Source: Solirubrobacteraceae bacterium (GTDB taxonomy: Bacteria; Actinomycetota; Thermoleophilia; Solirubrobacterales; Solirubrobacteraceae). From it: a stretch of DNA of 50,743 nt. The translations under genes were made by a program, and so were the position numbers. This document shows, piece by piece, positions 39,971 through 47,546 of this stretch; the first letter of the stretch is position 1, and every line of letters starts with the position of its first letter. Under the pieces are notes generated by a model, which saw only the letters and a list, made by a program, of their open reading frames with translations, ran no database searches and was not told where the DNA came from. The stretch is taken from contig JAUXSD010000135.1 in the NCBI GenBank assembly GCA_030681525.1, positions 1 through 50,743 of the forward strand. The letters run 5' to 3'.

Positions 39971-41148
39971 GACGACAGCGCTCCGAGCATCGGGTCGGCC
40001 TGAAACGAGCGGTAGGCGTCCTCGTGCGCGACCGCCGCGACATCCCAGCCGTAGGCGTCGACGACCTCGCGGCCGCCCGCGACGAGACGCGCACGCAGCG
40101 CCGGGTCACGCGCGAGCCCGACGAGCGAGCTGCCCAACGCGCTGCCGTCGCCGGGGGGCGACAGCAGCGCGCTTTCCCCGTGGGACAGGAAGGTGAGAAA
40201 GACGTCGATCTCCGACGCGACGACCGGCAGCCCGGCGGCGAGCGCCTCGAGTGCGACGAGCCCGAAGCCCTCCTTCGTCGACGGGAAGGCGAAGACGTCG
40301 GCCGCGCGGTAGTGGCGCTCGAGCTCGGCGGGCGTCACGGTGCCGACGACGCGCACGTGCTCGCTGACGCCGAGCGCCCGGGCCCGCTCCGCGAAGCGGT
40401 CGATCTCGTCGCGGTAGTCGAACAGCGTCGCGCCGCCGACGACGAGCAGCAGCGGGTCGCGCTCGGGCGCCTCGGCGCGCAGCTTCGCGAAGCCCTCCAG
40501 CAGCGTGAGCGATCCCTTGCGCGGCTCGATGCCGCCGACGGTGAGCACGGTCAGGCGGTCGCCAAGCCCCAGCGCGGCGCGGTCGGCCGCGCGCTCGGCG
40601 GCGTCGCGCGGCGCCCGGAAGCGGTCGCGGTCGACGCCGTTTCGCACGAGCCGGGCGTCGACGCCGAACTCGTCGGCCAGCCGCTCGATCCACGGCTGCG
40701 ACACGCAGAGCACGAGGTCGGGCATGAGGATCGACCGGTCCTGGCAGGCGATGAGCGACGGCGAGATGAAGTCGTCGACGTGGTGGACCGTGCGCACGAC
40801 GTGGTCGATGACGCCCTCGTCGCGCAGGTCGAGCGCCGCGTTGGCCGAGATGCAGTCCTGGGCGTGGACGATGTCGAAGGCGCCGCCGGCCAGCAGCGGG
40901 CGCAGCCCCTCGCGGTAGGCGGCGACCATCGCCAGGATCCGCTCGTCGAACACCGGCTCGGTCGGCACGTGCTCGACGAGATGCGTCGCCACCCCGCCGG
41001 CCGGCGCGCGGAAGAACGCCTCGCCGGGCTGGGCCAGCGCCGCCGCGCAGACCTCTTGGCCGCGGCCGGCCAGCGCCTCGGCGACGGCGAGCGCGTGCTC
41101 GACGCCGCCGCGCGGCTTGACCGAGTACGTGAGCATCGCCACCCTCAT
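39967..41148 (-). CDS. MSMEG_0565-type GT4 glycosyltransferase, 393 aa
   Basis: GT-B fold, family GT4. The N-terminus Met-Leu-Thr-Tyr-Ser-Val-Lys-Pro-Arg-Gly-Gly-Val-Glu-His-Ala-Leu matches the conserved beginning of the MSMEG_0565 glycosyltransferases that accompany the Nit1C nitrogen cluster. Val-Gly-Gly-Ile-Glu-Pro-Arg-Lys-Gly and Pro-Ser-Thr-Lys-Glu-Gly-Phe-Gly-Leu-Val-Ala-Leu-Glu-Ala form the nucleotide-sugar site (E-x7-E type). Sugar donor and acceptor are unknown. Coupled to fdrA-like upstream (ATGA) and the OsmC gene downstream (ATGA). Confidence 0.87.
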   Translation of the reverse strand: MRVAMLTYSVKPRGGVEHALAVAEALAGRGQEVCAAALAQPGEAFFRAPAGGVATHLVEHVPTEPVFDERILAMVAAYREGLRPLLAGGAFDIVHAQDCISANAALDLRDEGVIDHVVRTVHHVDDFISPSLIACQDRSILMPDLVLCVSQPWIERLADEFGVDARLVRNGVDRDRFRAPRDAAERAADRAALGLGDRLTVLTVGGIEPRKGSLTLLEGFAKLRAEAPERDPLLLVVGGATLFDYRDEIDRFAERARALGVSEHVRVVGTVTPAELERHYRAADVFAFPSTKEGFGLVALEALAAGLPVVASEIDVFLTFLSHGESALLSPPGDGSALGSSLVGLARDPALRARLVAGGREVVDAYGWDVAAVAHEDAYRSFQADPMLGALSS

Positions 41149-42638
41149 GCCGCGACCTCGGCCGGGGCGATCGCCCGCAGCGCCAGGCGTGTGGCGGCGG
41201 CGTTCGACGGCGCGACGATCGCGCCGGCGTCGCGCAGGATCTTCGTCTGACGGCCGGCGTCCTGCGGGTCCCCGGTCGTGCCGCAGACGCGGGCGAGTAC
41301 GACCGCGTCCTTCGCCACGGCGCTGATCGCCTCCGACAGGCCGGAGGCGGGATCGCTGTGGCCGCCGTGGCCGAGCACGACGTCGAGCAGGACGCAGCCG
41401 ACGTTCTCGTCCGCCGCCGCCTCCTCGAGGAAGCCCAGCCGCACGTCGAGGTCGACCATCGGGTGCGGGCGGCCCTGCGTGTACTCCTCCTCGCCGAGGT
41501 CGAGCACGGCATGGCCGCCGTTGCGCTCGTCGGAACCGTGGCCGACGTTGCCCTCCAGCGGGCCGAGCTCGGGCTCGAGCAGCGTGACCGCCTCGTGCGC
41601 CAGCGAGCCGCCGGAGAACAGGCCGAGCAGGCGCCGCCCGGCGGAGCGCTCGCGCGCGGCGTCGACGGCCTCTTCCAGCTCGGAGAGATCCTCGGGCTCG
41701 GTGCCGGCCGCGGCACGCGCCGCCGCCTCGAGCGTGTCGTGGATCTCGAAGGGGGCCTCGTCGCCGTTGCCCTCCCAGCCGACGAAGGCGGCGACGACGC
41801 GCTTGCCAGCGGGCAGGTCGCCGGCCAGCGACGCGACGACCTCCGGGGCCGGCGGCTTGGAGACGAGCAGCAGCGTCTCGGTCTCGTCGTCGGCGGCGAG
41901 CAGGTGCATCGCCTGGCGGAACATGATCCCGCCGATGTCGGCCGACAGATCGCGGCCGCCGACGCCGACGATCTGCGAGACGCCGACGCCGGCGTCGTCG
42001 AGCAGGCAGGCGGACTCCTGCGCGCCGGTGCCCGCGGCGGCGACGATGCCGACCGGGCCCGAGGTGACGACGTTGGCGAAGCCGAGCCCGACGTTGCCGA
42101 GCATCGCGGTGCCGCAGCCCGGGCCCATGACGAGCAGCCCGAGCTCCTGGCCGCGCTGCTTGAGCTCGAGCTCGTCCTCGAGCGAGACGTGGTCGGAGAA
42201 GAGAAGGACGTGCATCCCGGCGCTCAGCGCGCGATGCGCCTCGAGCGTCGCGTACTCGCCGGCGACCGAGATGAGCGCGAGGTTCGGATCCGACAGCCGG
42301 CGCCGCGCGGAGACCAGCGAGCGCGGCGGCTCGCGGTCGGCCTGGCCTCCGGCCGAGGCTCCCGAGGCGGCGCCGCCGCTGGAGAGCTCCTCCTCGGCGG
42401 CCTTCAGCGTGTCCTGGGCGACGTCCTCGCCCTCGGCGTCGACCGCGACGATGAGATCCGACGGGCCGGCGCCGGACACCTCGACGCCGCGGGCCTCGAG
42501 CGCCTCGAGGTTGGCGGCGGTGCCCATGCCCATCTCGCAGCCGGCGACGCCGTCGCGGCTACGCAGGCCGCGGGCGATGCCCATGAGCTTGACGCTGTCC
42601 GCGTAGCGGTTGGCGATGACCTTCACATGCCAGCTCAC
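41145..42638 (-). CDS. FdrA/AllF-like subunit of an oxamate-carbamoyltransferase-type complex, 497 aa
   Basis: The fold is that of succinyl-CoA synthetase alpha/beta chains fused: a CoA-binding-like domain with Met-Gly-Pro-Gly-Cys-Gly-Thr-Ala, Ala-Ala-Gly-Thr-Gly-Ala-Gln-Glu and Val-Gly-Gly-Arg-Asp-Leu-Ser, then a ligase-like part with Gly-Leu-Phe-Ser-Gly-Gly-Ser-Leu and Val-Leu-Gly-His-Gly-Gly-His-Ser-Asp-Pro. In E. coli the counterpart is one of three subunits that transfer a carbamoyl group to phosphate in allantoin breakdown. GTG 42638 overlaps the carbamate kinase stop. The other two subunits lie at 48973 and 50399, on the other strand. Confidence 0.87.
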   Translation of the reverse strand: MSWHVKVIANRYADSVKLMGIARGLRSRDGVAGCEMGMGTAANLEALEARGVEVSGAGPSDLIVAVDAEGEDVAQDTLKAAEEELSSGGAASGASAGGQADREPPRSLVSARRRLSDPNLALISVAGEYATLEAHRALSAGMHVLLFSDHVSLEDELELKQRGQELGLLVMGPGCGTAMLGNVGLGFANVVTSGPVGIVAAAGTGAQESACLLDDAGVGVSQIVGVGGRDLSADIGGIMFRQAMHLLAADDETETLLLVSKPPAPEVVASLAGDLPAGKRVVAAFVGWEGNGDEAPFEIHDTLEAAARAAAGTEPEDLSELEEAVDAARERSAGRRLLGLFSGGSLAHEAVTLLEPELGPLEGNVGHGSDERNGGHAVLDLGEEEYTQGRPHPMVDLDVRLGFLEEAAADENVGCVLLDVVLGHGGHSDPASGLSEAISAVAKDAVVLARVCGTTGDPQDAGRQTKILRDAGAIVAPSNAAATRLALRAIAPAEVAA

Positions 42639-43576
42639 AGCAGCGCGGCCTCCTGCTCGGCCTCGATCCAGGTGCCGTCCTCGCCGCGGATCGCGGCCAG
42701 CAGCGATGCGGGATCGGTGATGATCGCGGCGCGCCCGCCGCCGGTCGCGAAGCGGTGGGCGGACTCGACCTTCGGGCCCATGCTGCCGGGCGGAAACTCG
42801 CCGGCCTGCAGCCGCCGTTGCGTCTCGGACGCGCTCATGTGAAACAGCGGGCGCTCCCAGCGCGTGCCGAAGTCCTCGACGACCCGCGGGACGGCGGTCA
42901 GCAGCACGAGGATGTCAAAGCCCAAGGCGATGCCGAGCTCGGCCGAGGAGCGGTCCTTGTCGATGACCGCCGCCATGCCCGACAGCGTGCCGCCGCGGGT
43001 GCTGACGGGGATGCCTCCGCCGCCGCCGGCGATGACGATCTCGCCGCTCTCGGCGAGCACCCGGATCGCCTCGAGCTCGAGGATCTCGACGGGCTTGGGG
43101 CTGGCCACCATGCAGCGCCAGCCGCGCCCGGAGTCCTCGCCGACGGTCCAGCCGCGCTCGCGGGAGAGCCGCTTGGCGTCCTCCTCGGAGTAGAACGGGC
43201 CGACCGGCTTGGTCGGGTTGTCGAACGCCGGGTCGTCGTCGTCGACGCGCACGCGGGTCAGGATCGTCGCGGTCTGGGCGGTGGGATCGATCTCCGCGAT
43301 GCTCGTCTGCAGCAGGTAGCCCAGCTCGCCCTGCGTCATCGCGCCGAGCGCGTGCAGCGGCAGGCCGGGGACCTGCGGCTCGCCCATCGCGTGCTGGAGC
43401 ATGAGCGTGCCGACCTGCGGGCCGTTGCCGTGGGTCAGCACGACCTGATGGCCGTCGCGGCGCAGCGCCACGACGGCCTCGGTCACCGGCCGAGCGCTGT
43501 CGAGCTGGTCGGCCCAGGTGCCGCGCTGGTTCTCCTTGAGCAGGGCGTTGCCGCCGACGGCGATCACGATCCTCAT
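42635..43576 (-). CDS. arcC: carbamate kinase, 313 aa
   Basis: Amino-acid-kinase fold: Ile-Val-Ile-Ala-Val-Gly-Gly-Asn-Ala-Leu at the start, Thr-His-Gly-Asn-Gly-Pro-Gln-Val-Gly, Ile-Ala-Gly-Gly-Gly-Gly-Gly-Ile-Pro-Val, Ala-Val-Ile-Asp-Lys-Asp and Gly-Ser-Met-Gly-Pro-Lys-Val. It converts carbamoyl phosphate and ADP to ATP, ammonia and CO2. No arginine deiminase or ornithine carbamoyltransferase is near, so the carbamoyl phosphate probably comes from the FdrA-AllG-AllH-like complex. It follows the regulator gene by 4 bases and overlaps the fdrA-like gene. Confidence 0.94.
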   Translation of the reverse strand: MRIVIAVGGNALLKENQRGTWADQLDSARPVTEAVVALRRDGHQVVLTHGNGPQVGTLMLQHAMGEPQVPGLPLHALGAMTQGELGYLLQTSIAEIDPTAQTATILTRVRVDDDDPAFDNPTKPVGPFYSEEDAKRLSRERGWTVGEDSGRGWRCMVASPKPVEILELEAIRVLAESGEIVIAGGGGGIPVSTRGGTLSGMAAVIDKDRSSAELGIALGFDILVLLTAVPRVVEDFGTRWERPLFHMSASETQRRLQAGEFPPGSMGPKVESAHRFATGGGRAAIITDPASLLAAIRGEDGTWIEAEQEAALL

Positions 43577-43580
43577 GTCC

Positions 43581-44240
43581 TCAATCCACTCCCCTCACCA
43601 TGAACCAGAGCGCGCGCGCCGAGCGCTCGGTCGGGTTTTGCCACGTGTGCGGCCGGTCGGTTCGAAAGTGGATCGAGTCGCCGGCCGCGAGGTCGATCGG
43701 CTTGCCGTCGACCGTGAAGCGCAGCGCGCCGTCGAGCAGGTAGACGAGCTCCTCGCCGGGGTGGCGCATCGGGTCGGGCCCGCTGTCGGCCAGCGGCTCG
43801 ACGACGGCCTCGGCGCCCGCCAGGCGGTAGCGGCCGTAGCGGCCGGAGACGTTGTCGAGCGCGATCCCGCTCTTCGAGGTGTACAGCCGCGCGCGCTCGT
43901 CGCCGCGAACGACGATCGCCGCCGGCACCGCGACGTCCTCGTCGATGAAGAAGCTCACGCTCGTGCCGAGCGCCGCCGCGACCTTCATGAGCGTCGCGAT
44001 CGTCGGGGTCATGCCGCTCTTCTCGATCTTGTGCACGGACGCCGTCGACACGCCCGCCCGGCGGGCCAGCTCGGCCAGCGACCAGCCGCGCTCGGCGCGG
44101 GCCATCGCGAGCTTCGCGCCGAGCGCCGAGACGGTCCGCTCGATGTCCGGCAGCGAGAGCGGTGCGATCTTGCGCTCGGGCGAGCCGCCTTCGAGGATGT
44201 GATCGGGGCTGGATGACACGACGTGTCGGATAGTACACAT
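43581..44240 (-). CDS. XRE-family regulator with cupin domain, 219 aa
   Basis: Helix-turn-helix of the XRE type at about residues 35-92 (Leu-Ala-Met-Ala-Arg-Ala-Glu-Arg-Gly-Trp-Ser-Leu-Ala-Glu-Leu-Ala-Arg-Arg-Ala-Gly-Val-Ser), followed by a cupin barrel (His-Pro-Gly-Glu-Glu-Leu-Val-Tyr-Leu-Leu-Asp-Gly, Asp-Ser-Ile-His-Phe-Arg-Thr-Asp-Arg-Pro-His). Regulators of this type (such as PuuR) sense small amines or acids through the cupin. ATG 44240 or GTG 44219 may be the start. It is the first gene of the minus-strand run and probably controls both arms through the motif at 44215-44228 and 44326-44334. Confidence 0.92.
   Translation of the reverse strand: MCTIRHVVSSSPDHILEGGSPERKIAPLSLPDIERTVSALGAKLAMARAERGWSLAELARRAGVSTASVHKIEKSGMTPTIATLMKVAAALGTSVSFFIDEDVAVPAAIVVRGDERARLYTSKSGIALDNVSGRYGRYRLAGAEAVVEPLADSGPDPMRHPGEELVYLLDGALRFTVDGKPIDLAAGDSIHFRTDRPHTWQNPTERSARALWFMVRGVD
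44215..44228. promoter_or_regulatory. putative operator 1 of the XRE-cupin regulator
   Basis: GACACG-A-CGTGTC is a 13-base palindrome overlapping the start region of the regulator gene. Its right part plus one base, GACGTGTCG, recurs at 44326-44334 inside the promoter facing the other way. Palindromic form and repetition in the shared control region suggest a binding site. Confidence 0.5.
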
Positions 44241-44314
44241 CCGTCGGCGTCATGCAACACGGCCGTAACGCCCCCGAAACATTAGGGCCCAAGCGTGCGA
44301 ATCATGGTTTCGAC

Positions 44315-44343
44315 TTGACGCGCGGGACGTGTCGCGCTAGGAA
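44315..44343 (+). promoter_or_regulatory. putative promoter with embedded operator for the plus-strand arm
   Basis: TTGACG (44315-44320) as -35, a 17-base spacer, and TAGGAA (44338-44343) as a weak -10. The spacer contains GACGTGTCG (44326-44334), shared with the palindrome at the regulator start. A protein bound here would sit between the two promoter boxes. The -10 is poor, so the promoter may need an activator. Confidence 0.45.
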
Positions 44344-44362
44344 TGCGTACACAATCCGATAT

Positions 44363-44401
44363 GGGTTCCGGCTGCGGAACCCGGCCGGCGTGACAGCCGG
44401 C
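44363..44401 (+). promoter_or_regulatory. two tandem hairpins in the leader of the MSMEG_0572-like gene
   Basis: GGGTTCC-N6-GGAACCC (44363-44382) and GCCGGC-N6-GCCGGC (44384-44401) are perfect stems of 7 and 6 bases with 6-base loops, one base apart. They end 8 bases before the AGGAGG ribosome-binding site. They may modulate translation or elongation of the plus-strand arm. I could not match them to a known riboswitch. Confidence 0.4.
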
Positions 44402-44408
44402 TATACCC

Positions 44409-44415
44409 AGGAGGG
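44409..44415 (+). promoter_or_regulatory. strong ribosome-binding site of the MSMEG_0572-like gene
   Basis: AGGAGGG, four bases before ATG 44420. Near-perfect Shine-Dalgarno sequence, stronger than most in this window, selecting this start over an earlier in-frame ATG at 44252. Confidence 0.8.
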
Positions 44416-44419
44416 ACGC

Positions 44420-44896
44420 ATGGCCGACAACTTGACGGACGCCGGAACCGAGCTGTTCAACACCAGCGAGAAGCTCTTCGAGGACATCCAGGCCGAGCCT
44501 GGACAGTCGGCGTACACGTTCATGCACACGGTGCCCTACGAGGGTTCGGTGGGCCTCGTGAACCTGCTCACCACGACGCGCGTCCTGCGCAAGGGATTTC
44601 AGACCAACCTGATCCTGTACGGCCCCGGCATCCTGATGGCCTCGGGTACTCGCGGCTTCCCGAAGGTCGGCGACGAAGCCTTCCCGGGCCACATGGCGAT
44701 CAACAACCAGATCGGCAAGTTCATCGAGGAGGGCGGCAACGTCTACGCGTGCCGGTTCGCCGCCGGCGCCCTGTACGGATTCCCGGAGGCGAACTTCATG
44801 CCAGGCGTCAAGCCGTTCCATCCGCTCGACGTGCTCGACGCCGCCCTCACCGCGTGGCGCGACAAGGCGTTCCAGCTCAACACCTGGACCGTCTAG
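44420..44896 (+). CDS. MSMEG_0572/Sll0783 family nitrogen-starvation response protein, 158 aa
   Basis: The sequence [14 protein letters not shown], [18 protein letters not shown] and [11 protein letters not shown] matches the small DsrE-like protein that opens Nit1C clusters. In Synechocystis its homologue is strongly induced by nitrogen starvation and affects polyhydroxybutyrate build-up. A Cys in the position of a DsrE redox Cys is present. First gene of the plus-strand arm, with promoter, leader hairpins and a strong ribosome-binding site. Confidence 0.9.
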   Translation: MADNLTDAGTELFNTSEKLFEDIQAEPGQSAYTFMHTVPYEGSVGLVNLLTTTRVLRKGFQTNLILYGPGILMASGTRGFPKVGDEAFPGHMAINNQIGKFIEEGGNVYACRFAAGALYGFPEANFMPGVKPFHPLDVLDAALTAWRDKAFQLNTWTV

Positions 44897-44900
44897 GGCG

Positions 44901-45530
44901 ATGCTCGTGCTGGACCGGGACGCAGCGGTGGCCGCGTGGCGCCGGGCGGAGGGGCACATCTACCCCACCGTCATGCTCAACGCGACGCTCTACCAGGAGT
45001 ACGTGGCGGTCATCAGAGGGATCGCCGAGGAGCTCGCCGACGTCCACAGCGAGGACGACCTCGTGCTGGCATGGCACGAGCGCCGCGACCTCGCGGACGC
45101 GGTGATCTCCCGCACCGCTCCGTCGATGGCCCAGCTCATGAACCGCGAAGGGCTGCGCGATGCGGCGTTCTGCACCCGCCACCGCGAGATCACGCGGGAG
45201 CAGGGCAAGCAGATCGCCGCGCAGCGGCTCGAGGAGGCCAAGCGCACCGGTGCCGAGTGGGTCACGTTGTTCGACGACGTGACGCCGCTCGGCGCTCAGC
45301 GCCTGGAGATGCACGTCCGCAGCGGGCGCGCACTGCATACGAGCACGGAGCTGCCGCTCGACGGCACCCACCCGTCCTGGGAGCTCGAGGTCGTCCAGCT
45401 CGACCCCCACGACGGGGCCTGGCTGCTGGACAAGCCTCCGCTGCTGCAGACCCAGAAGTTCGACCGTCAAGACGAATGGGAGGCGCGCGTGCAGCAGGCC
45501 CGGACCTCCTTCGGAGGTGACCTGCCGTGA
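44901..45530 (+). CDS. unknown protein between the MSMEG_0572-like and amidohydrolase genes, 209 aa
   Basis: Starts 4 bases after the preceding stop and overlaps the amidohydrolase start (GTGA), so it is a full member of the operon. Soluble, acidic/basic mixed, helical first half (Ala-Ala-Trp-Arg-Arg-Ala-Glu-Gly-His-Ile-Tyr-Pro-Thr-Val-Met-Leu-Asn, Leu-Val-Leu-Ala-Trp-His-Glu-Arg-Arg-Asp) and beta-rich second half (Ala-Glu-Trp-Val-Thr-Leu-Phe-Asp, His-Pro-Ser-Trp-Glu-Leu-Glu-Val). One Cys, in Ala-Ala-Phe-Cys-Thr-Arg-His. I recognise no family. It is not a standard Nit1C component, to my knowledge. Confidence 0.8.
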   Translation: MLVLDRDAAVAAWRRAEGHIYPTVMLNATLYQEYVAVIRGIAEELADVHSEDDLVLAWHERRDLADAVISRTAPSMAQLMNREGLRDAAFCTRHREITREQGKQIAAQRLEEAKRTGAEWVTLFDDVTPLGAQRLEMHVRSGRALHTSTELPLDGTHPSWELEVVQLDPHDGAWLLDKPPLLQTQKFDRQDEWEARVQQARTSFGGDLP

Positions 45531-46387
45531 CGACCCACCCGAAGAAGATCATCGACGCGCACTGCCACATCGGCGAGATCCCGCCGTGGAAGTTCTACGA
45601 CCTCGAGCACCCGGTCAAGCCGACGGTCTACGACTACAAGGACACGAAGGCCTTCATCAAGAACCACATGGACGAGTTCAAGATCGAGCGCGCGCTCGTC
45701 ATGTCGAACTACGGCGTGCCGATCCACGAGCTGTCGTTCGACCTCAACGAGGTCGTGCTCGACGCGGCCGGGAGCACGGACCGCATCCTCGGCGCGATCT
45801 GGGTCTCGTTCCTTCCGCGCAACGCCGAGATGACGCGCAAGGCGCTCAAGCACGCCGCGGAGTCCCCCGTCGTCGCGCTGAAGACGACGTTCCTGCTCGG
45901 CGGCAACCCCGACCCGAACACGTGGGACGAGGAGACGCAGGCGATCGCCGACGAGTGCTTCGACGTCTGCGAGAAGCACGACCTCGTCTTCCACTTCCAC
46001 ACGAGCCCGGGCGGCAACTCGGACTTCTCGAACTTCGTCCCGCTCGTCGAGAAGTACGGCAAGCGCTGCAAGATCTATCTCGTCCACATGGGCGGCGGCG
46101 TCTCGGGCCACATCAAGCTCGTGCCGAAGTTCCTCGACTGGTGCGAGCAGGGCTTCAAGGTCTACACGGACACGTCGTGGGCCGTCGGCTTCGGCGCGCG
46201 CTGGCTGCTGACCGAGATCGAGCGCCGCGGCGTCGGCGGCGACCGCGTCTTCTTCGGCTCCGACGAGCCGTGGTCGGACTTCGACTCGGAGTACTGGAAG
46301 CTCAACGGCGTGCGCAACATCTCCCAGGAGCTCAAGGACAACGTCTTCTGGCGCAACTTCGAGAACCTGTACGACAACCGTGGGTGA
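45527..46387 (+). CDS. amidohydrolase-2 family metal-dependent hydrolase, 286 aa
   Basis: TIM-barrel amidohydrolase: His12-Cys-His14 in Ile-Ile-Asp-Ala-His-Cys-His-Ile-Gly, Phe-His-Thr-Ser-Pro-Gly-Gly after strand 5, Val-His-Met-Gly-Gly-Gly after strand 6, and the final Asp in Phe-Gly-Ser-Asp-Glu-Pro-Trp. These give the mononuclear metal site of the family that includes decarboxylases and hydrolases of cyclic or carboxylated substrates. GTG 45527 overlaps the previous stop. In Nit1C clusters the place next to the Sll0783-like gene belongs to a nitrilase; here this unrelated hydrolase is found instead. Confidence 0.9.
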   Translation: MTTHPKKIIDAHCHIGEIPPWKFYDLEHPVKPTVYDYKDTKAFIKNHMDEFKIERALVMSNYGVPIHELSFDLNEVVLDAAGSTDRILGAIWVSFLPRNAEMTRKALKHAAESPVVALKTTFLLGGNPDPNTWDEETQAIADECFDVCEKHDLVFHFHTSPGGNSDFSNFVPLVEKYGKRCKIYLVHMGGGVSGHIKLVPKFLDWCEQGFKVYTDTSWAVGFGARWLLTEIERRGVGGDRVFFGSDEPWSDFDSEYWKLNGVRNISQELKDNVFWRNFENLYDNRG

Positions 46388-47546
46388 GCCCGCCGTCACC
46401 GACCGGCCGCCGCTGTCGCTCGACGACCGGCGCCTGCTCGTCGAGCTGCAGTCCTTCGGCGTGCGCGTCGTCGGCGGCGACGGCACGCTGGGCCGCCGCG
46501 GCGGCGCCGGCCCGTCGGACGCGCTGTTCATGTACGTGCGCGGGCTGCCGCTGACGGTGCCCCAGCACGCCGAGTACGTCGGCGGCTCGCCGTACACGCT
46601 GCACCTCGACGGCGCGAAGCCCACGCTGTTTCGCGAGGAGGAGCTCGTCGGCGTCGTCGGGCTGCCGCGGCGCCCGAAGATCTACGACATGCAGACGGCG
46701 GACGGGATCCCGTACTGGAAGATCGCGCTGCTGCATCTGGACTCGATCGCCTCGACCGTCGTGCAGAAGTGCATCTACTGGGGCACGCACGAGCAGTGCG
46801 GCTTCTGCGGCATCGAGCTCACCCGCGGCGAGCAGACGATCCCGGTCAAGACGCCGGCGCAGCTCGCCGAGGTGTGCAGCGCGGCGCACGAGCTCGACGG
46901 CGCCGTCGACGCGACGCTGACGACCGGCTCGATCAACCGCCGCGACCGCGGCGCGCTGTACATCTCGCGCTGCGCGGCGGCGATCAAGGACGCCTGCGGC
47001 ATGCCCGTGCAGGTGCAGTTCGAGCCGCCCGACCAGCTCTCGGTCATCGAGGACGTGCACCGGGCGGGCGTCGACGCCGTCGGCATCCACATCGAGACGT
47101 TCGATCCCGACGTGCTGGCGCGTGTCGCGGCCGGCAAGGCGCAGTGCGGCGTCGAGGGCTACTTCCGCACGTGGGAGAAGGCCGTCGAGGTCTTCGGCCG
47201 CGGCCGCGTGACGACGTACGTGATCCTCGGCATGGGCGAGCGCCGCGAGCTCATCGAGGAGGGTTGCCGCCGCGCGATCGAGATGGGCGTCTACCCATTC
47301 GTCGTGCCGATCCGGCCCGTGCCGGGCACGCTGCTGGAGGACACCCCCACCCCCGACCCCGACTACGTCGCCGGCATCTACCGCAGCGTGTCCGCGATGC
47401 TCGCCGAGTCCGGCCTGGACCATTCCGAGGCCGCGGCGGGTTGCGCGCGCTGCCAGGCCTGCTCGGGCCTGTCGGCCTGGGAGCGCGTCTTCGAGAAGGA
47501 GGACAACGGTGGCCATTTCCAGCTCGGCACCGTCCAGGCTTCCTGA
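46380..47546 (+). CDS. MSMEG_0568 family radical SAM protein, 388 aa
   Basis: Cluster cysteines Cys131-x8-Cys140-x2-Cys143 (Cys-Ile-Tyr-Trp-Gly-Thr-His-Glu-Gln-Cys-Gly-Phe-Cys-Gly-Ile) depart from the common CxxxCxxC but are what the Nit1C radical SAM protein shows. Glu in Ile-His-Ile-Glu-Thr-Phe-Asp and Ile-Leu-Gly-Met-Gly-Glu fit the SAM barrel. A second Cys set near the C-terminus (Cys-Ala-Arg-Cys-Gln-Ala-Cys-Ser) could hold an auxiliary cluster. GTG 46380 overlaps the amidohydrolase end by 8 bases. Substrate unknown. Confidence 0.9.
   Translation: MGEPAVTDRPPLSLDDRRLLVELQSFGVRVVGGDGTLGRRGGAGPSDALFMYVRGLPLTVPQHAEYVGGSPYTLHLDGAKPTLFREEELVGVVGLPRRPKIYDMQTADGIPYWKIALLHLDSIASTVVQKCIYWGTHEQCGFCGIELTRGEQTIPVKTPAQLAEVCSAAHELDGAVDATLTTGSINRRDRGALYISRCAAAIKDACGMPVQVQFEPPDQLSVIEDVHRAGVDAVGIHIETFDPDVLARVAAGKAQCGVEGYFRTWEKAVEVFGRGRVTTYVILGMGERRELIEEGCRRAIEMGVYPFVVPIRPVPGTLLEDTPTPDPDYVAGIYRSVSAMLAESGLDHSEAAAGCARCQACSGLSAWERVFEKEDNGGHFQLGTVQAS

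Noticed and set aside
44363-44401. Guanidine-II riboswitch upstream of the nitrogen arm
   Set aside because: Two hairpins are present, but the loops are GGCTGC and GTGACA, not the required ACGR tetraloops.
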